Assembly (NCBI GenBank): GCA_016875155.1
Contig: VGSD01000213.1
Coordinates: 1 to 5,619 of the forward strand
DNA from: Deltaproteobacteria bacterium
Lineage (GTDB): Bacteria > Desulfobacterota > BSN033 > UBA1163
Length of the DNA stretch: 5,619 bases
Reading direction: 5' to 3'
Shown: positions 1 to 5,619 of the stretch, piece after piece
Layout of the letters: every line of letters begins with the position of its first letter
Numbering within the stretch: the stretch's first letter is position 1
Notes under the pieces: model-generated
Told to the model about the DNA's origin: nothing
Seen by the model: the letters and a program-made list of their open reading frames with translations, nothing else
The model's database searches: none
Program-made: the position numbers and the translations under genes

Positions 1-20
1 AAATATTTAACTTAATAAAG

Positions 21-722
21 TCATTTCTCCAGGGAAGACACTTTTTTTAGAACGGAATTGGTAGAGAGCGATTTGGGTGATGCTTTTAAAAAAGCCTTGT
101 AATTTTCGAGGGCTTCATTCTTTTTACCCATCTTCTCGTAACACCTTGCTATATTCAAATGAACTCCTGCCCAATCATATTTTTCACCCAGTTTGATAAT
201 CTCTTGATAGGCTTTTAGTGCTTTTTCATAATCCTTCTTTCCTTCATATCCATATCCTAATCCCTCAAAGGCGAAAAGTTGATACAACTTTTCTTTCCCT
301 CCATTTTTAAGAAAACCCTCATAGGCATTGATGGCCTCATCAAACTCACCTAGACGGAGATGGATTCCTCCCTTATAGATAAGAGAAAACCTTCCTGATG
401 AGGTTCGTGCATAGATCTTGATCACTTCATCAAAGGCTTCGAGCACTTTTTTATATTCAGCCGGCGAACCTTCGCGATAGGGGGAGCTGACCATTTGATA
501 GGCTTCAAGGGCTAAGACAAACTTCTGGTTTGCCTCATCTTCCTTTTTTTGATCCCACATTCGGTACAAGAAAAAGGAGAGAAAGAGGATTAAAACGAGA
601 ATCGAACCGATGGCTATCTTTTTGATATGTTGGCCGATAAAAAGATAGGTTTTTTCCGTTAAAGTGAGAAATTCGTCCGGCTGTTTCAACTTCTTTTTTG
701 TAATCTTCTTCCTTACCTTCAT
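21..722 (-). CDS. Membrane-anchored tetratricopeptide-repeat protein (YfgM/CpoB-like layout)
   Basis: A 233-residue protein with a very basic N-terminus (MKVRKKITKKKLK), one strong hydrophobic segment at about residues 36-53, then a soluble helical region. The basic N-terminus predicts a cytoplasmic tail with the C-terminal domain outside the membrane. TPR-like helix pairs are visible at about 113-140 (GEFDEAINAYEGFL), 150-180 (KDYEKALKAYQEII) and 186-216 (ARCYEKMGKKNEALENYKAFL), with a weaker one near 85-105. This layout of one membrane anchor plus TPRs matches the YfgM-type ancillary translocon/envelope-chaperone family, but that role is inference; TPRs only show a protein-protein binding scaffold. 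I chose the ATG at 720-722 because AGAAAGGGG lies six bases upstream. The frame stays open 28 codons further upstream, but that stretch lies inside a repeat and has no family-like sequence. The gene follows selB after 182 bases and ends in TGA. No terminator is visible in the 20 bases left. Confidence 0.85.
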   Translation of the reverse strand: MKVRKKITKKKLKQPDEFLTLTEKTYLFIGQHIKKIAIGSILVLILFLSFFLYRMWDQKKEDEANQKFVLALEAYQMVSSPYREGSPAEYKKVLEAFDEVIKIYARTSSGRFSLIYKGGIHLRLGEFDEAINAYEGFLKNGGKEKLYQLFAFEGLGYGYEGKKDYEKALKAYQEIIKLGEKYDWAGVHLNIARCYEKMGKKNEALENYKAFLKASPKSLSTNSVLKKVSSLEK

Positions 723-728
723 CGTAAG

Positions 729-737
729 CCCCTTTCT
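729..737 (-). promoter_or_regulatory. Ribosome binding site deciding the start of the TPR gene
   Basis: Read on the minus strand, AGAAAGGGG is followed by CTTACG and then ATG. Six bases between the G run and the ATG is a good Shine-Dalgarno distance. This supports starting the protein at 722 rather than at the in-frame ATG at 806, which lies inside the fold-back repeat. Confidence 0.7.
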
Positions 738-750
738 AATATCTTTTAAG

Positions 751-889
751 GTTTCGTCTAACGGCAACGGTAATCCCGCATTTGGCGGGACCCGTATCGT
801 CTGCAAAAGGCTACGTCTGTCGTTCTTAATTCTTTTAAACTTAACCGTTACCGAATGACGAAACGGGCTTCGTAGCCGTAACCGTTACC
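751..889. repeat. Fold-back intergenic repeat with GTAACGG motifs (MITE- or REP-like candidate)
   Basis: The spacer between selB and the TPR gene is built from related short motifs. Positions 751-773 and 842-864 form an inverted repeat matching at 18 of 23 positions, both arms starting GTTTCGTC when read inward on the appropriate strand. TAACCGTTACC occurs twice as a direct repeat (842-852 and 879-889). CCCGTATCGTC (791-801) is inverted against 857-867 at 10 of 11 positions, and TAACGGNNACGG is inverted between 759-770 and 876-887. Inside sits a perfect hairpin, TCCCGC-atttg-GCGGGA (774-790). Such nested palindromy without coding content resembles REP/BIME or MITE-type intergenic elements. 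No transposase gene or clear target-site duplication is visible. As RNA it would form the leader of the TPR gene and the tail of the selB message. The 774-790 hairpin has no T-run, so it is not a typical terminator. Confidence 0.6.
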
Positions 890-904
890 TTAGTCTGTTA
901 GAGT

Positions 905-2821
905 TTAACCTTCCTTGCCAGCCCTCAATACCCTCTTATCCCCTAATCGCAGGGTCAATTTGATCTGATCAAAATATTCAATCAGAGGAATGACATACTT
1001 TCTCGATGCTGCGGTCATCTCCTTAAACTGAGGAGTCGTAATCTCTTTGTTCGTCTTTAAAAAGCGTATCAGTTCCTCTTTCACTCTTTCAAAAGGTGCA
1101 CGATGAAAATAGATCCCGCTTTTGATCTTCACCAGGATGCCTTCATGGATAAGGTGTTCGAAGATCGCCTGAATGGCCTTCTCCTCTTCGGACCAAAGTT
1201 CGGCTAACTCCCTTGGAGAGGGGGGCTGGAGCTCTCCCTTCAGGACCGCCTCTTCCACTTTTTTGACCAGACCCTTCTCATCAGACGAAGCAACCCGATG
1301 TTCCGGCAACCTCAATTTGTCTTTCTCAAGAACGATCTTTCCTGTCTGGATGAGTTCGCTGATCAGGATATGAAAGAGCCTGATATCCACTTCCGAAGGC
1401 AGCTTCGTCCTCAACTCCTCTTTTAAAAGTCCGGATTTCATTGGAGACCGGACATGGAATTCCTTTAACTGGGTCAACACGCTCTCTCCCAGTCCTTGAT
1501 AATGTGAAAAGTCAACAACTTTAAGCCGTTCTGAATCGAACAAAATAAGTTCCCTTTTCTCAATCATTCCTCTGAGTATAGCTTGTACCTCATCCGGAGC
1601 CATGGCTACCCGTTTCAGAAGATCATCCAAACTCATTCCTCCGATGCCCGAATGAAGGATATGTTGACCAAGTGCTTCTTCTCCACTTCCGTCTTTGAGA
1701 AGGGTTAAATCCGAAACGACCTTCTCTGAAAACCGTTTATGTTTTTCAGGGTGGGTGTCCAGAATCACCCCTCCTCCAATGGTTTGAATGATCGATGAAC
1801 CACGTAGAACAAAGCGGTCTTGAGGCAGAGCGACGATTGGTCGGTCCAATCTCATTTGGACAAATCCCCCTTCCCCAGGGGATAGTTCATCCCGATCAAT
1901 GAGGTAAATCGAGGCAGTCGCCAAGCTGGTGCCAGTATGAAACCTATGGATAGCCCTATTTTTAAGTGGTTTCTGACTCCCGGGTAAGTATTCCAGGTAG
2001 GCATCAACGATTCTTGTTGCGGTAAGGGTTTTAGGGCGGGCGAGGACATCTCCTCGGTTGATATCAGAAGTCTCAATCCCTTGAAGATTAATGGCTGCCC
2101 GTTGTCCGGCTTCAGCTGTTTCAACGGACTGATTATAGACATGGATATTTCTGATCTTGCCCTCCCTACCAGAAGGAAGGACTTCCAGGGTCTCTCCTGA
2201 TGTAATTTTGCCCGAAACGACGGTTCCTGTTGCCACCGTGCCAAATCCTTTCATGATGAAGACGCGGTCAATGGGTAATCGAAAAAGACCATCAGAGGAT
2301 CTCGCCTCCACCTCTTCTGAAAGGTCATCCAGGACCGAGATCAACTGTGGAATCCCCTCACCTGTGGTGGAGGAAACAGCAACGACAGGGGCCTCTCTTA
2401 AAAAGGTATTTTTAATCGCATCTGACACTTCCTCTTTAACCAGATCCAAGAGTTCTCGATCAACTAAATCAATCTTGGTAAGAATGACCAACCCTTTTTT
2501 GACTTTCAGAAGTGTGCAAATATCCAGATGTTCTTTTGTCTGCGGCATCACCCCTTCATCTGCGGCAATGACCAACGCTACCAGATCAATTCCCCATGCT
2601 CCGGCCACCATATGTTTAACGAATCTCTCGTGGCCTGGCACATCGACAATACCTAACCTGATGCCACTCGGAAGATCCAGAAAGGTGAATCCTAATTCGA
2701 TTGTAATCCCCCTCTCTTTCTCTTCCTTCAATCGATCCGTGTCCACACCGGTCAGAGCCTTAACCAGGGAGGTCTTTCCATGGTCAATATGTCCTGCTGT
2801 GCCAAGGATGACATGCTTCAT
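905..2821 (-). CDS. selB: Selenocysteine-specific translation elongation factor SelB
   Basis: SelB is the EF-Tu-like GTPase that brings selenocysteyl-tRNA(Sec) to UGA codons marked by a SECIS hairpin. The 638 residues fit the family (E. coli SelB is 614). GTPase motifs are all present: P-loop GHIDHGKT (10-17), RGIT with the switch I Thr40, DVPGHE (60-65), TKID (115-118, the usual SelB form of NKxD) and SS near 150. Beta-barrel domains follow from about residue 180 ([20 protein letters not shown]) to about 350. The C-terminal part, about 370-638, fits the SECIS-binding winged-helix repeats; the last one carries [14 protein letters not shown] (606-619) and LRLGDKR (624-630), typical of the final SelB winged helix. 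The start is the ATG at 2819-2821 with GGAGAA (2825-2830) just upstream; the stop is TAA. selA, selD and tRNA-Sec are not in the window, so selB appears detached from selA here. Intact, with no frameshift. Confidence 0.98.
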   Translation of the reverse strand: MKHVILGTAGHIDHGKTSLVKALTGVDTDRLKEEKERGITIELGFTFLDLPSGIRLGIVDVPGHERFVKHMVAGAWGIDLVALVIAADEGVMPQTKEHLDICTLLKVKKGLVILTKIDLVDRELLDLVKEEVSDAIKNTFLREAPVVAVSSTTGEGIPQLISVLDDLSEEVEARSSDGLFRLPIDRVFIMKGFGTVATGTVVSGKITSGETLEVLPSGREGKIRNIHVYNQSVETAEAGQRAAINLQGIETSDINRGDVLARPKTLTATRIVDAYLEYLPGSQKPLKNRAIHRFHTGTSLATASIYLIDRDELSPGEGGFVQMRLDRPIVALPQDRFVLRGSSIIQTIGGGVILDTHPEKHKRFSEKVVSDLTLLKDGSGEEALGQHILHSGIGGMSLDDLLKRVAMAPDEVQAILRGMIEKRELILFDSERLKVVDFSHYQGLGESVLTQLKEFHVRSPMKSGLLKEELRTKLPSEVDIRLFHILISELIQTGKIVLEKDKLRLPEHRVASSDEKGLVKKVEEAVLKGELQPPSPRELAELWSEEEKAIQAIFEHLIHEGILVKIKSGIYFHRAPFERVKEELIRFLKTNKEITTPQFKEMTAASRKYVIPLIEYFDQIKLTLRLGDKRVLRAGKEG

Positions 2822-2853
2822 CGGTTCTCCATGGGTGAAACTTTTTGAACAAT

Positions 2854-2873
2854 AACAGAAACACCTTTCTGTT
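2854..2873 (-). promoter_or_regulatory. Perfect 8-bp stem-loop in the selB leader
   Basis: On the minus strand AACAGAAA and TTTCTGTT pair perfectly around a GGTG tetraloop. The 3' end of the stem lies 32 bases before the selB ATG. The stem is AU-rich, and no T-run follows directly, so it is not an obvious terminator. In E. coli a SECIS-like element in the selAB leader allows SelB-dependent control. This loop contains GGU and sits in a comparable place, but I see no bulged U of the E. coli type, so the SECIS-like reading is speculation. It could also be a simple mRNA-stabilising hairpin. Confidence 0.4.
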
Positions 2874-2973
2874 TCAATATGATTTCTACTCGAACAATAG
2901 AGGAAGGTGATGGAACCCGCATTAATAAAAGAGAAGACGATCCCTCATTTCTAAAAACGTTTATCTATCGGAG

Positions 2974-3028
2974 AAAAACAGCCCCAATTTTTCTAATACA
3001 GGCAAATCCTATGATTGCCACATTGGGG
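2974..3028 (-). terminator. Nested inverted repeat followed by a T-run (terminator-like)
   Basis: CCCCAAT (2982-2988) is the exact inverse of ATTGGGG (3022-3028). Between them GGCAA (3001-3005) is inverted against TTGCC (3015-3019), giving a two-tier hairpin with an unequal internal loop of 12 and 2 bases. On the minus strand the structure ends in ATTGGGG, then CTG, then five T (2974-2978). This could terminate or attenuate minus-strand transcription about 150 bases before selB. The internal loop and short T-run make it weaker than the HU terminator. Confidence 0.35.
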
Positions 3029-3133
3029 TCGCTCTATTGTTGACTCTGCCTTGATTTCCCACGGAGGGGGAGAGGAATTGTTTTAGTACCAATGGGACAA
3101 AGGAGATAAGGCCCTCAAAACCAATAAAATCAA

Positions 3134-3145
3134 GGCCTGCAGGCC
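3134..3145. repeat. Perfect 12-bp palindrome GGCCTGCAGGCC
   Basis: A fully self-complementary 12-mer stands out as pure GC-rich symmetry in an otherwise AT-rich spacer. It could be a binding site for a dimeric protein, the remnant of a repeat, or chance. Nothing adjacent identifies a regulator. Confidence 0.35.
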
Positions 3146-3242
3146 GATACCCTGAAGATGTGTAAATCTTGTGGAAAAAAAAGATTTTTACCTCCCACCT
3201 CATCCGTTTGATTGTGAAATCTAATTAGAAAAAAAGTGAAAC

Positions 3243-3338
3243 AAAAAAATACTGTTGTTATTCCAACAAGTTACCGTGTTGTGTTTCAGTAAAACTTAAA
3301 CACAATATCTTGGGGGTATTTGCTTCCTCTGAAACACA
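3243..3338 (-). ncRNA. Candidate small RNA or attenuator with competing hairpins
   Basis: Read on the minus strand, TGTGTTTCAG (3338 to 3329) pairs perfectly with CTGAAACACA (3289 to 3280) over a 39-base loop. Next come CAACA (3281-3277), TGTTG (3268-3264), CAACA (3257-3253) and, three bases on, seven T (3249-3243). The central TGTTG can pair either with the upstream CAACA or with the downstream CAACA; only the latter gives a terminator-like hairpin next to the T-run. That is the logic of an attenuator or riboswitch expression platform, or the 3' end of a small RNA. Stems are only five pairs and AU-rich, no aptamer family is recognised, and no clear promoter was found, so confidence is low. 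Confidence 0.25.
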
Positions 3339-3402
3339 CCAGTGTTAATAACCTGTTTAATATTTCTTCTTAAAAACACCCCCCATTTGCCTTGTATGCA
3401 AT

Positions 3403-3433
3403 AAAAAAAGGGGAGATTTTTCTCCCCTTTTTT
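3403..3433 (-). terminator. Rho-independent terminator of the HU gene (symmetrical)
   Basis: GGGGAGA (3410-3416) and TCTCCCC (3421-3427) form a perfect seven-pair stem around a TTTT loop on the plus strand. It is flanked by seven A (3403-3409) and six T (3428-3433). On the minus strand this is a GC-rich hairpin followed by seven T, 29 bases after the HU stop codon. The A and T flanks make it potentially active in both directions, but no plus-strand gene runs into it. Confidence 0.9.
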
Positions 3434-3461
3434 ATTTGGAATGAACCATATTAATTTAAAA

Positions 3462-3734
3462 TTACTTTACTGCACTTTTCAGAGCGCTTCCTGCTTTGAA
3501 TTTGGCTACCTTTGCTGCAGGAATTTTAATCTCCTTGCCTGTCTGAGGGTTTCTCCCTACCCTCGCTTTTCTCTTTGACACGGAAAAAGTCCCGAAGCCA
3601 GGGAGAGCCAACCTGTCCCCTTTCTTAAGAGCCTTCGTCACATTGCCTGCAAAGGCATTCAGGGCTTTTTCAGCCGATGCTTTGGAAATCTTCGCATCTT
3701 TTCCAATCGCGGCTACCAACTCTGCTTTCGTCAT
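3462..3734 (-). CDS. hup: DNA-binding protein HU (histone-like, DNABII family)
   Basis: A 90-residue nucleoid protein of the exact family length. HU dimers bend and coat DNA with little sequence preference, and assist replication, recombination and repair. The N-terminal helices begin [18 protein letters not shown]; the DNABII signature starts at [13 protein letters not shown] (46-58), and the beta-arm tip GRNPQTG (60-66) contains the proline that intercalates into DNA. The C-terminus is lysine- and alanine-rich. HU fits better than IHF because of the alanine-rich C-terminal helix and the arm sequence, but subunit type is judged by eye. The gene has its own promoter, a very strong ribosome binding site and its own terminator, so it is probably a highly expressed single-gene unit. 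Stop TAA. No anomaly seen. Confidence 0.97.
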   Translation of the reverse strand: MTKAELVAAIGKDAKISKASAEKALNAFAGNVTKALKKGDRLALPGFGTFSVSKRKARVGRNPQTGKEIKIPAAKVAKFKAGSALKSAVK

Positions 3735-3738
3735 TTAA

Positions 3739-3750
3739 ATCACCTCCTCC
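3739..3750 (-). promoter_or_regulatory. Very strong Shine-Dalgarno sequence of the HU gene
   Basis: Minus-strand GGAGGAGGTGAT contains the full complement of the 16S rRNA anti-Shine-Dalgarno tail, with TTAA before the ATG. It fixes the HU start and fits the high translation expected of an abundant nucleoid protein. Confidence 0.9.
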
Positions 3751-3792
3751 TTTATTTGAAATCTTATTTGGGCCTTATTGGAATTGATGCTC

Positions 3793-3822
3793 ATCATAAA
3801 TCACAGATATTTTAAAAGTCAA
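3793..3822 (-). promoter_or_regulatory. Sigma70-type promoter of the HU gene
   Basis: On the minus strand TTGACT (3822-3817) and TATGAT (3798-3793) are separated by 18 bases, each one mismatch from the TTGACA and TATAAT consensus. An A/T-rich stretch immediately upstream (about 3823-3841) could act as an UP element. Transcription would start near 3786, giving a leader of about 50 bases before the ATG. Confidence 0.75.
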
Positions 3823-3853
3823 GCATTTTTATTTAAAAATACTCAGGACCATC

Positions 3854-3915
3854 ATTGCCCTCTTTCTGATACGCGAGGAGTTATGTTCCCTTCCATTCAG
3901 CATTAAAAGGGCAAT
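3854..3915 (-). repeat. Imperfect long inverted repeat after the HD-domain gene
   Basis: ATTGCCCT (3854-3861) is the exact inverse of AGGGCAAT (3908-3915). With one bulge, TTT/AAA pairs continue inward, and CTGA (3866-3869) pairs with TCAG (3897-3900), giving about 15 pairs around a loop of 27 bases. On the minus strand it lies 30 bases past the HD gene stop codon, and a short T-rich run (TATTTTTAAAT) follows about 13 bases later. It may mark the 3' end of the rmuC-HD transcript, but the T-run distance is long for a classical terminator. It ends about 30 bases upstream of the HU -35 box. Confidence 0.4.
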
Positions 3916-3945
3916 CTCTCCTCTTAAGAATCCCCCCCTGAATCT

Positions 3946-4494
3946 CTACTTCGCCTCAAATACATGAGCCTGGAGATGGTCCGGGTCAATATTTAAGATG
4001 GAAAAAATCTTTCGTTCAATGGCAAACGTCGATTTTCTCAGCCCTTCTAATAGTTCGAGCGCCCTTTCACTCTTACCGTACCGTTTTTTCAAATCTTCAA
4101 ACCTCTCTTCGAGGGAGACAATCCGGTCATGTTGTACGCGTTTGTCGGCATAATTGACCACTTCCTCCTCGGATATCCAGCGAGGATCCGTCTCTCTTGA
4201 TAAATGAATATGCTCTGCCACAACATCCCCTATCCTTTCATACCCCATCTCTCTTAAAAGTCTCGACCCAGTCTTGGCATGATCTTCTTTCGTTCTGAGA
4301 CACTCCGTTTTAGTCAGATCGTGAAGCAGGGCGGATGCTTCAACTAAAGGAAGGTCAATCCTCTGCCCTCTTCTGTTCAATTCAACAGAGAGAAAGACCG
4401 CCACCCGCGCCACTTCAATGCTATGATCAACGATGTTTTCAAGCATTCCGTATCTTAGCATCAATCTGAAACAGTCTTCTCTGGTCGGAATCAT
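3946..4494 (-). CDS. HD-domain protein, predicted metal-dependent phosphohydrolase
   Basis: A 182-residue single-domain protein of the HD superfamily, whose members usually hydrolyse phosphate esters or nucleotides with a divalent metal. Visible ligands in order are H24 (VDHSIEVA), the HD pair H58-D59 (ALLHDLTK), H72 (EDHAKTG), H95/H97 (VAEHIHLS) and D117 (NYADKRV), so the metal site looks complete. No signal peptide or membrane segment is seen; it should be cytoplasmic. The spacing and the HDLTK and ADKRV motifs recall YqeK-type HD proteins (diadenosine tetraphosphate hydrolases), but the substrate cannot be settled from sequence. Residues 121-165 form a charged helical tail. The ATG overlaps the rmuC stop as ATGA, suggesting translational coupling; its own ribosome binding site is weak (GGGAAGATAGG directly before ATG). 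Stop TAG. Confidence 0.9.
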   Translation of the reverse strand: MIPTREDCFRLMLRYGMLENIVDHSIEVARVAVFLSVELNRRGQRIDLPLVEASALLHDLTKTECLRTKEDHAKTGSRLLREMGYERIGDVVAEHIHLSRETDPRWISEEEVVNYADKRVQHDRIVSLEERFEDLKKRYGKSERALELLEGLRKSTFAIERKIFSILNIDPDHLQAHVFEAK

Positions 4495-5619
4495 CCTATC
4501 TTCCCATGGTTGGGGTCATTTTCTTTCTCAGGTAAAGGCAAAACGGGCTGGCTCTCAATCTGCTCCAGTTTAAAGCCGAACTTGTCCAAACGCCTTCTTG
4601 CCTCTTCATACTTATTCATTGCATTGGAGATATGTTTTCCAACCAATTGAAACTCTCCCTGAAAGGTCTCCAATTCCTTATTCAGACCCGAAAGCGAATC
4701 CAGGATCCGATGGGCATCTTTTTCGATCTTCAACCCCCTCAATCCGAGAACGATCACCTGGAGATAGGCAAAAAAGGAATTGGGCGAAACCGGGATAACC
4801 TTCTTTTTCAAGGCATAATTCAAAATCCCCTTTTCCTCTCCAAACGCTTCATCCTTTGTAATGGTTTCATAATAGACATTTTCTGCTGGGATATAGAGAA
4901 GGGCAAATTCGTATGTCTTCTCATGGGGAAGGATATATTTACTGGCGATGTCGTCGATATGTTTCTTCACGTCTCTTGAAAAAGCCTTCTGAGAAGCCTT
5001 TTTCTCTTCTTCAGTTTTACATTCGATGATCCGTTTGAAATTATCGAGTGGAAACTTGGAATCGATCGGGACAAGCCTCTCTCCGAGTCGGATAACGGCA
5101 TCCACCCTCTCTCCACTCGAAAATGCGTATTGAAGGGTGAAGAATTCCGGCGGAAGGATTTGGGATAGAAGTTCCCCTAAAAACTGCTCTCCCAATCCGC
5201 CTCTCAATTTAGGGGGTTGGAGGATCTCCTGAAGGGTGGCGATGTCTTTTCCAACCTCAAAGATACGTTTACTGGACTCTGAGAGCTCTCCAATATTTCT
5301 CTGGACATCCCCGATCACTCTGGCGGCATTGTCCAGCCGCTTATTGATCTCTCCGCTTGAATTTTGAAGCTGCTGGTTAACCTGCTCTGTAATTCCCCTC
5401 AACTGGGCATTGATGGCATCCTGTTGTTGGGAGAGTTGGGAAATATTTCTGGCAAGACCATCATTCATCTGTTCTCTCAATTTTTCAACCTGCTGTTGAA
5501 TCAATGCCCATACGGTCTGTGAGGATTGAGCCTTGGTCACTTCTTCGGTTATCTTCCGCAACCGCTGCTCCATCAGAAAGAAAAAAATGGCAGCCAGGAC
5601 GACGACCACTCCCAGGAGA
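4491..5619 (-). CDS. rmuC: RmuC family DNA recombination protein (5' end outside window)
   Basis: RmuC proteins are predicted nuclease-like proteins that limit recombination at inverted repeats in E. coli; the mechanism is poorly known. Residues are numbered from the GTG at 5609. A hydrophobic N-terminal anchor (VVVLAAIFFFL) is followed by a long coiled coil rich in Q, E, L and N (about 14-130). The RmuC domain then runs from about 130 to 330, with LRGGLGEQFLGELL (135-148), the motif RVDAVIRL and PIDSKFPLDNF (168-191), and LPHEKTYEFALLYIPAEN (227-244). The conserved IDSKFP motif is intact. The frame stays open upstream of 5609 (LLG before the GTG), continuing the membrane helix, so the true start probably lies past the right edge and only a few residues are missing. 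The C-terminal tail is low complexity (LPLPEKENDPN). Its TGA overlaps the HD gene start, making the two one operon. Confidence 0.95.
   Translation of the reverse strand, partial: LLGVVVVLAAIFFFLMEQRLRKITEEVTKAQSSQTVWALIQQQVEKLREQMNDGLARNISQLSQQQDAINAQLRGITEQVNQQLQNSSGEINKRLDNAARVIGDVQRNIGELSESSKRIFEVGKDIATLQEILQPPKLRGGLGEQFLGELLSQILPPEFFTLQYAFSSGERVDAVIRLGERLVPIDSKFPLDNFKRIIECKTEEEKKASQKAFSRDVKKHIDDIASKYILPHEKTYEFALLYIPAENVYYETITKDEAFGEEKGILNYALKKKVIPVSPNSFFAYLQVIVLGLRGLKIEKDAHRILDSLSGLNKELETFQGEFQLVGKHISNAMNKYEEARRRLDKFGFKLEQIESQPVLPLPEKENDPNHGKIG

Larger units (their letters stand above)
2822..3402 (-). other. Long intergenic region upstream of selB, no convincing gene
   Basis: About 580 bases between selB and the HU terminator carry no gene I can support. 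The part nearest HU (roughly 3150-3402) is AT-rich with several homopolymer A/T runs; the middle is more mixed. It holds the structural candidates listed separately: competing hairpins before a T-run (3243-3338), a 12-base GC palindrome (3134-3145), a nested inverted repeat with a T-run on its minus-strand 3' side (2974-3028), and a perfect stem-loop near the selB start (2854-2873). AAATCTT at 3164-3170 is inverted against AAGATTT at 3181-3187. GAACAATA is repeated at 2847-2854 and 2892-2899. The selB promoter should lie here, because the HU terminator isolates selB from upstream transcription, but I could not identify a convincing -35/-10 pair. Confidence 0.6.

Noticed and set aside
774..790. 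TCCCGC-atttg-GCGGGA hairpin as the selB terminator
   Set aside because: The stem is perfect but no T-run follows on the minus strand, and it sits within a larger repeat and about 115 bases past the selB stop; better explained as part of the repeat.
723..806. 28-residue N-terminal extension of the TPR protein
   Set aside because: The frame is open but lies largely in the fold-back repeat, while a good Shine-Dalgarno sequence and a basic membrane-protein N-terminus support the start at 722.
1852..2244. 130-codon minus-strand frame inside selB
   Set aside because: It overlaps the conserved SelB beta-barrel region in another frame; no family features and no independent start signals.
2157..2855. 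232-codon open frame on the plus strand opposite selB
   Set aside because: It is antisense to the conserved GTPase domain of SelB, and its sequence is serine/proline/arginine-rich as expected of a shadow frame.
3164..3187. AAATCTT/AAGATTT hairpin followed by T as a plus-strand terminator
   Set aside because: Almost all A/T stem, short T-run, and no plus-strand gene upstream to terminate.
3009..3203. 64-codon open frame on the minus strand in the spacer upstream of selB
   Set aside because: No convincing ribosome binding site, no recognisable domain, and an amino-acid mix like translated non-coding DNA. It runs across the GC palindrome and part of the nested inverted repeat. Homologues with conserved reading frame would be needed to revive it.
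2822..3402. tRNA-Sec (selC) or another tRNA near selB
   Set aside because: No cloverleaf, no GGTTCGA-type T-loop and no CCA end were found by eye on either strand; a tRNA-finding program would settle it.
4598..4979. Overlapping plus-strand frames of 66 and 115 codons opposite rmuC
   Set aside because: Antisense shadows of the conserved RmuC domain, without a ribosome binding site or recognisable motif.

Overview
This window reads as an ordinary bacterial chromosome segment. All five protein genes lie on the minus strand, so transcription runs from high to low coordinates. The gene set is RmuC, an HD-domain protein, the histone-like protein HU, the selenocysteine elongation factor SelB and a membrane-anchored TPR protein. 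Together with the protein flavour, the moderate base composition (judged by eye, not computed) and the GTAACGG-rich intergenic repeat, it suggests an anaerobic Gram-negative lineage of the Desulfobacterota / former Deltaproteobacteria type. That placement is inference; no marker gene here fixes it. SelB is direct evidence that the organism decodes UGA as selenocysteine, although no selenoprotein gene or clear SECIS-bearing reading frame was found in the window.

Layout in transcription order, right to left. rmuC (4491-5619) runs off the right edge, and its TGA overlaps the ATG of an HD-domain protein (3946-4494), so the two are probably co-transcribed and translationally coupled. A 211-base spacer follows, with an imperfect long inverted repeat and a good sigma70-type promoter for the HU gene. 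The HU gene (3462-3734) has a near-perfect Shine-Dalgarno sequence and ends in a textbook terminator (3403-3433). Next come about 580 bases without a convincing gene but with several minus-strand RNA-structure candidates. Then selB (905-2821), a 182-base spacer filled by a fold-back repeat, and the TPR membrane protein (21-722).

The genes fall into three units: rmuC-HD (genome maintenance plus a predicted phosphohydrolase), monocistronic HU, and selB followed by the TPR protein. I see no mobile element, CRISPR array, tRNA or rRNA, and no multi-gene system that looks new. The parts most worth a second look are the non-coding ones: the fold-back repeat between selB and the TPR gene, and the structured leader region upstream of selB. 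The leader includes competing hairpins in front of a T-run, a terminator-like nested hairpin, and a perfect stem-loop close to the selB start.
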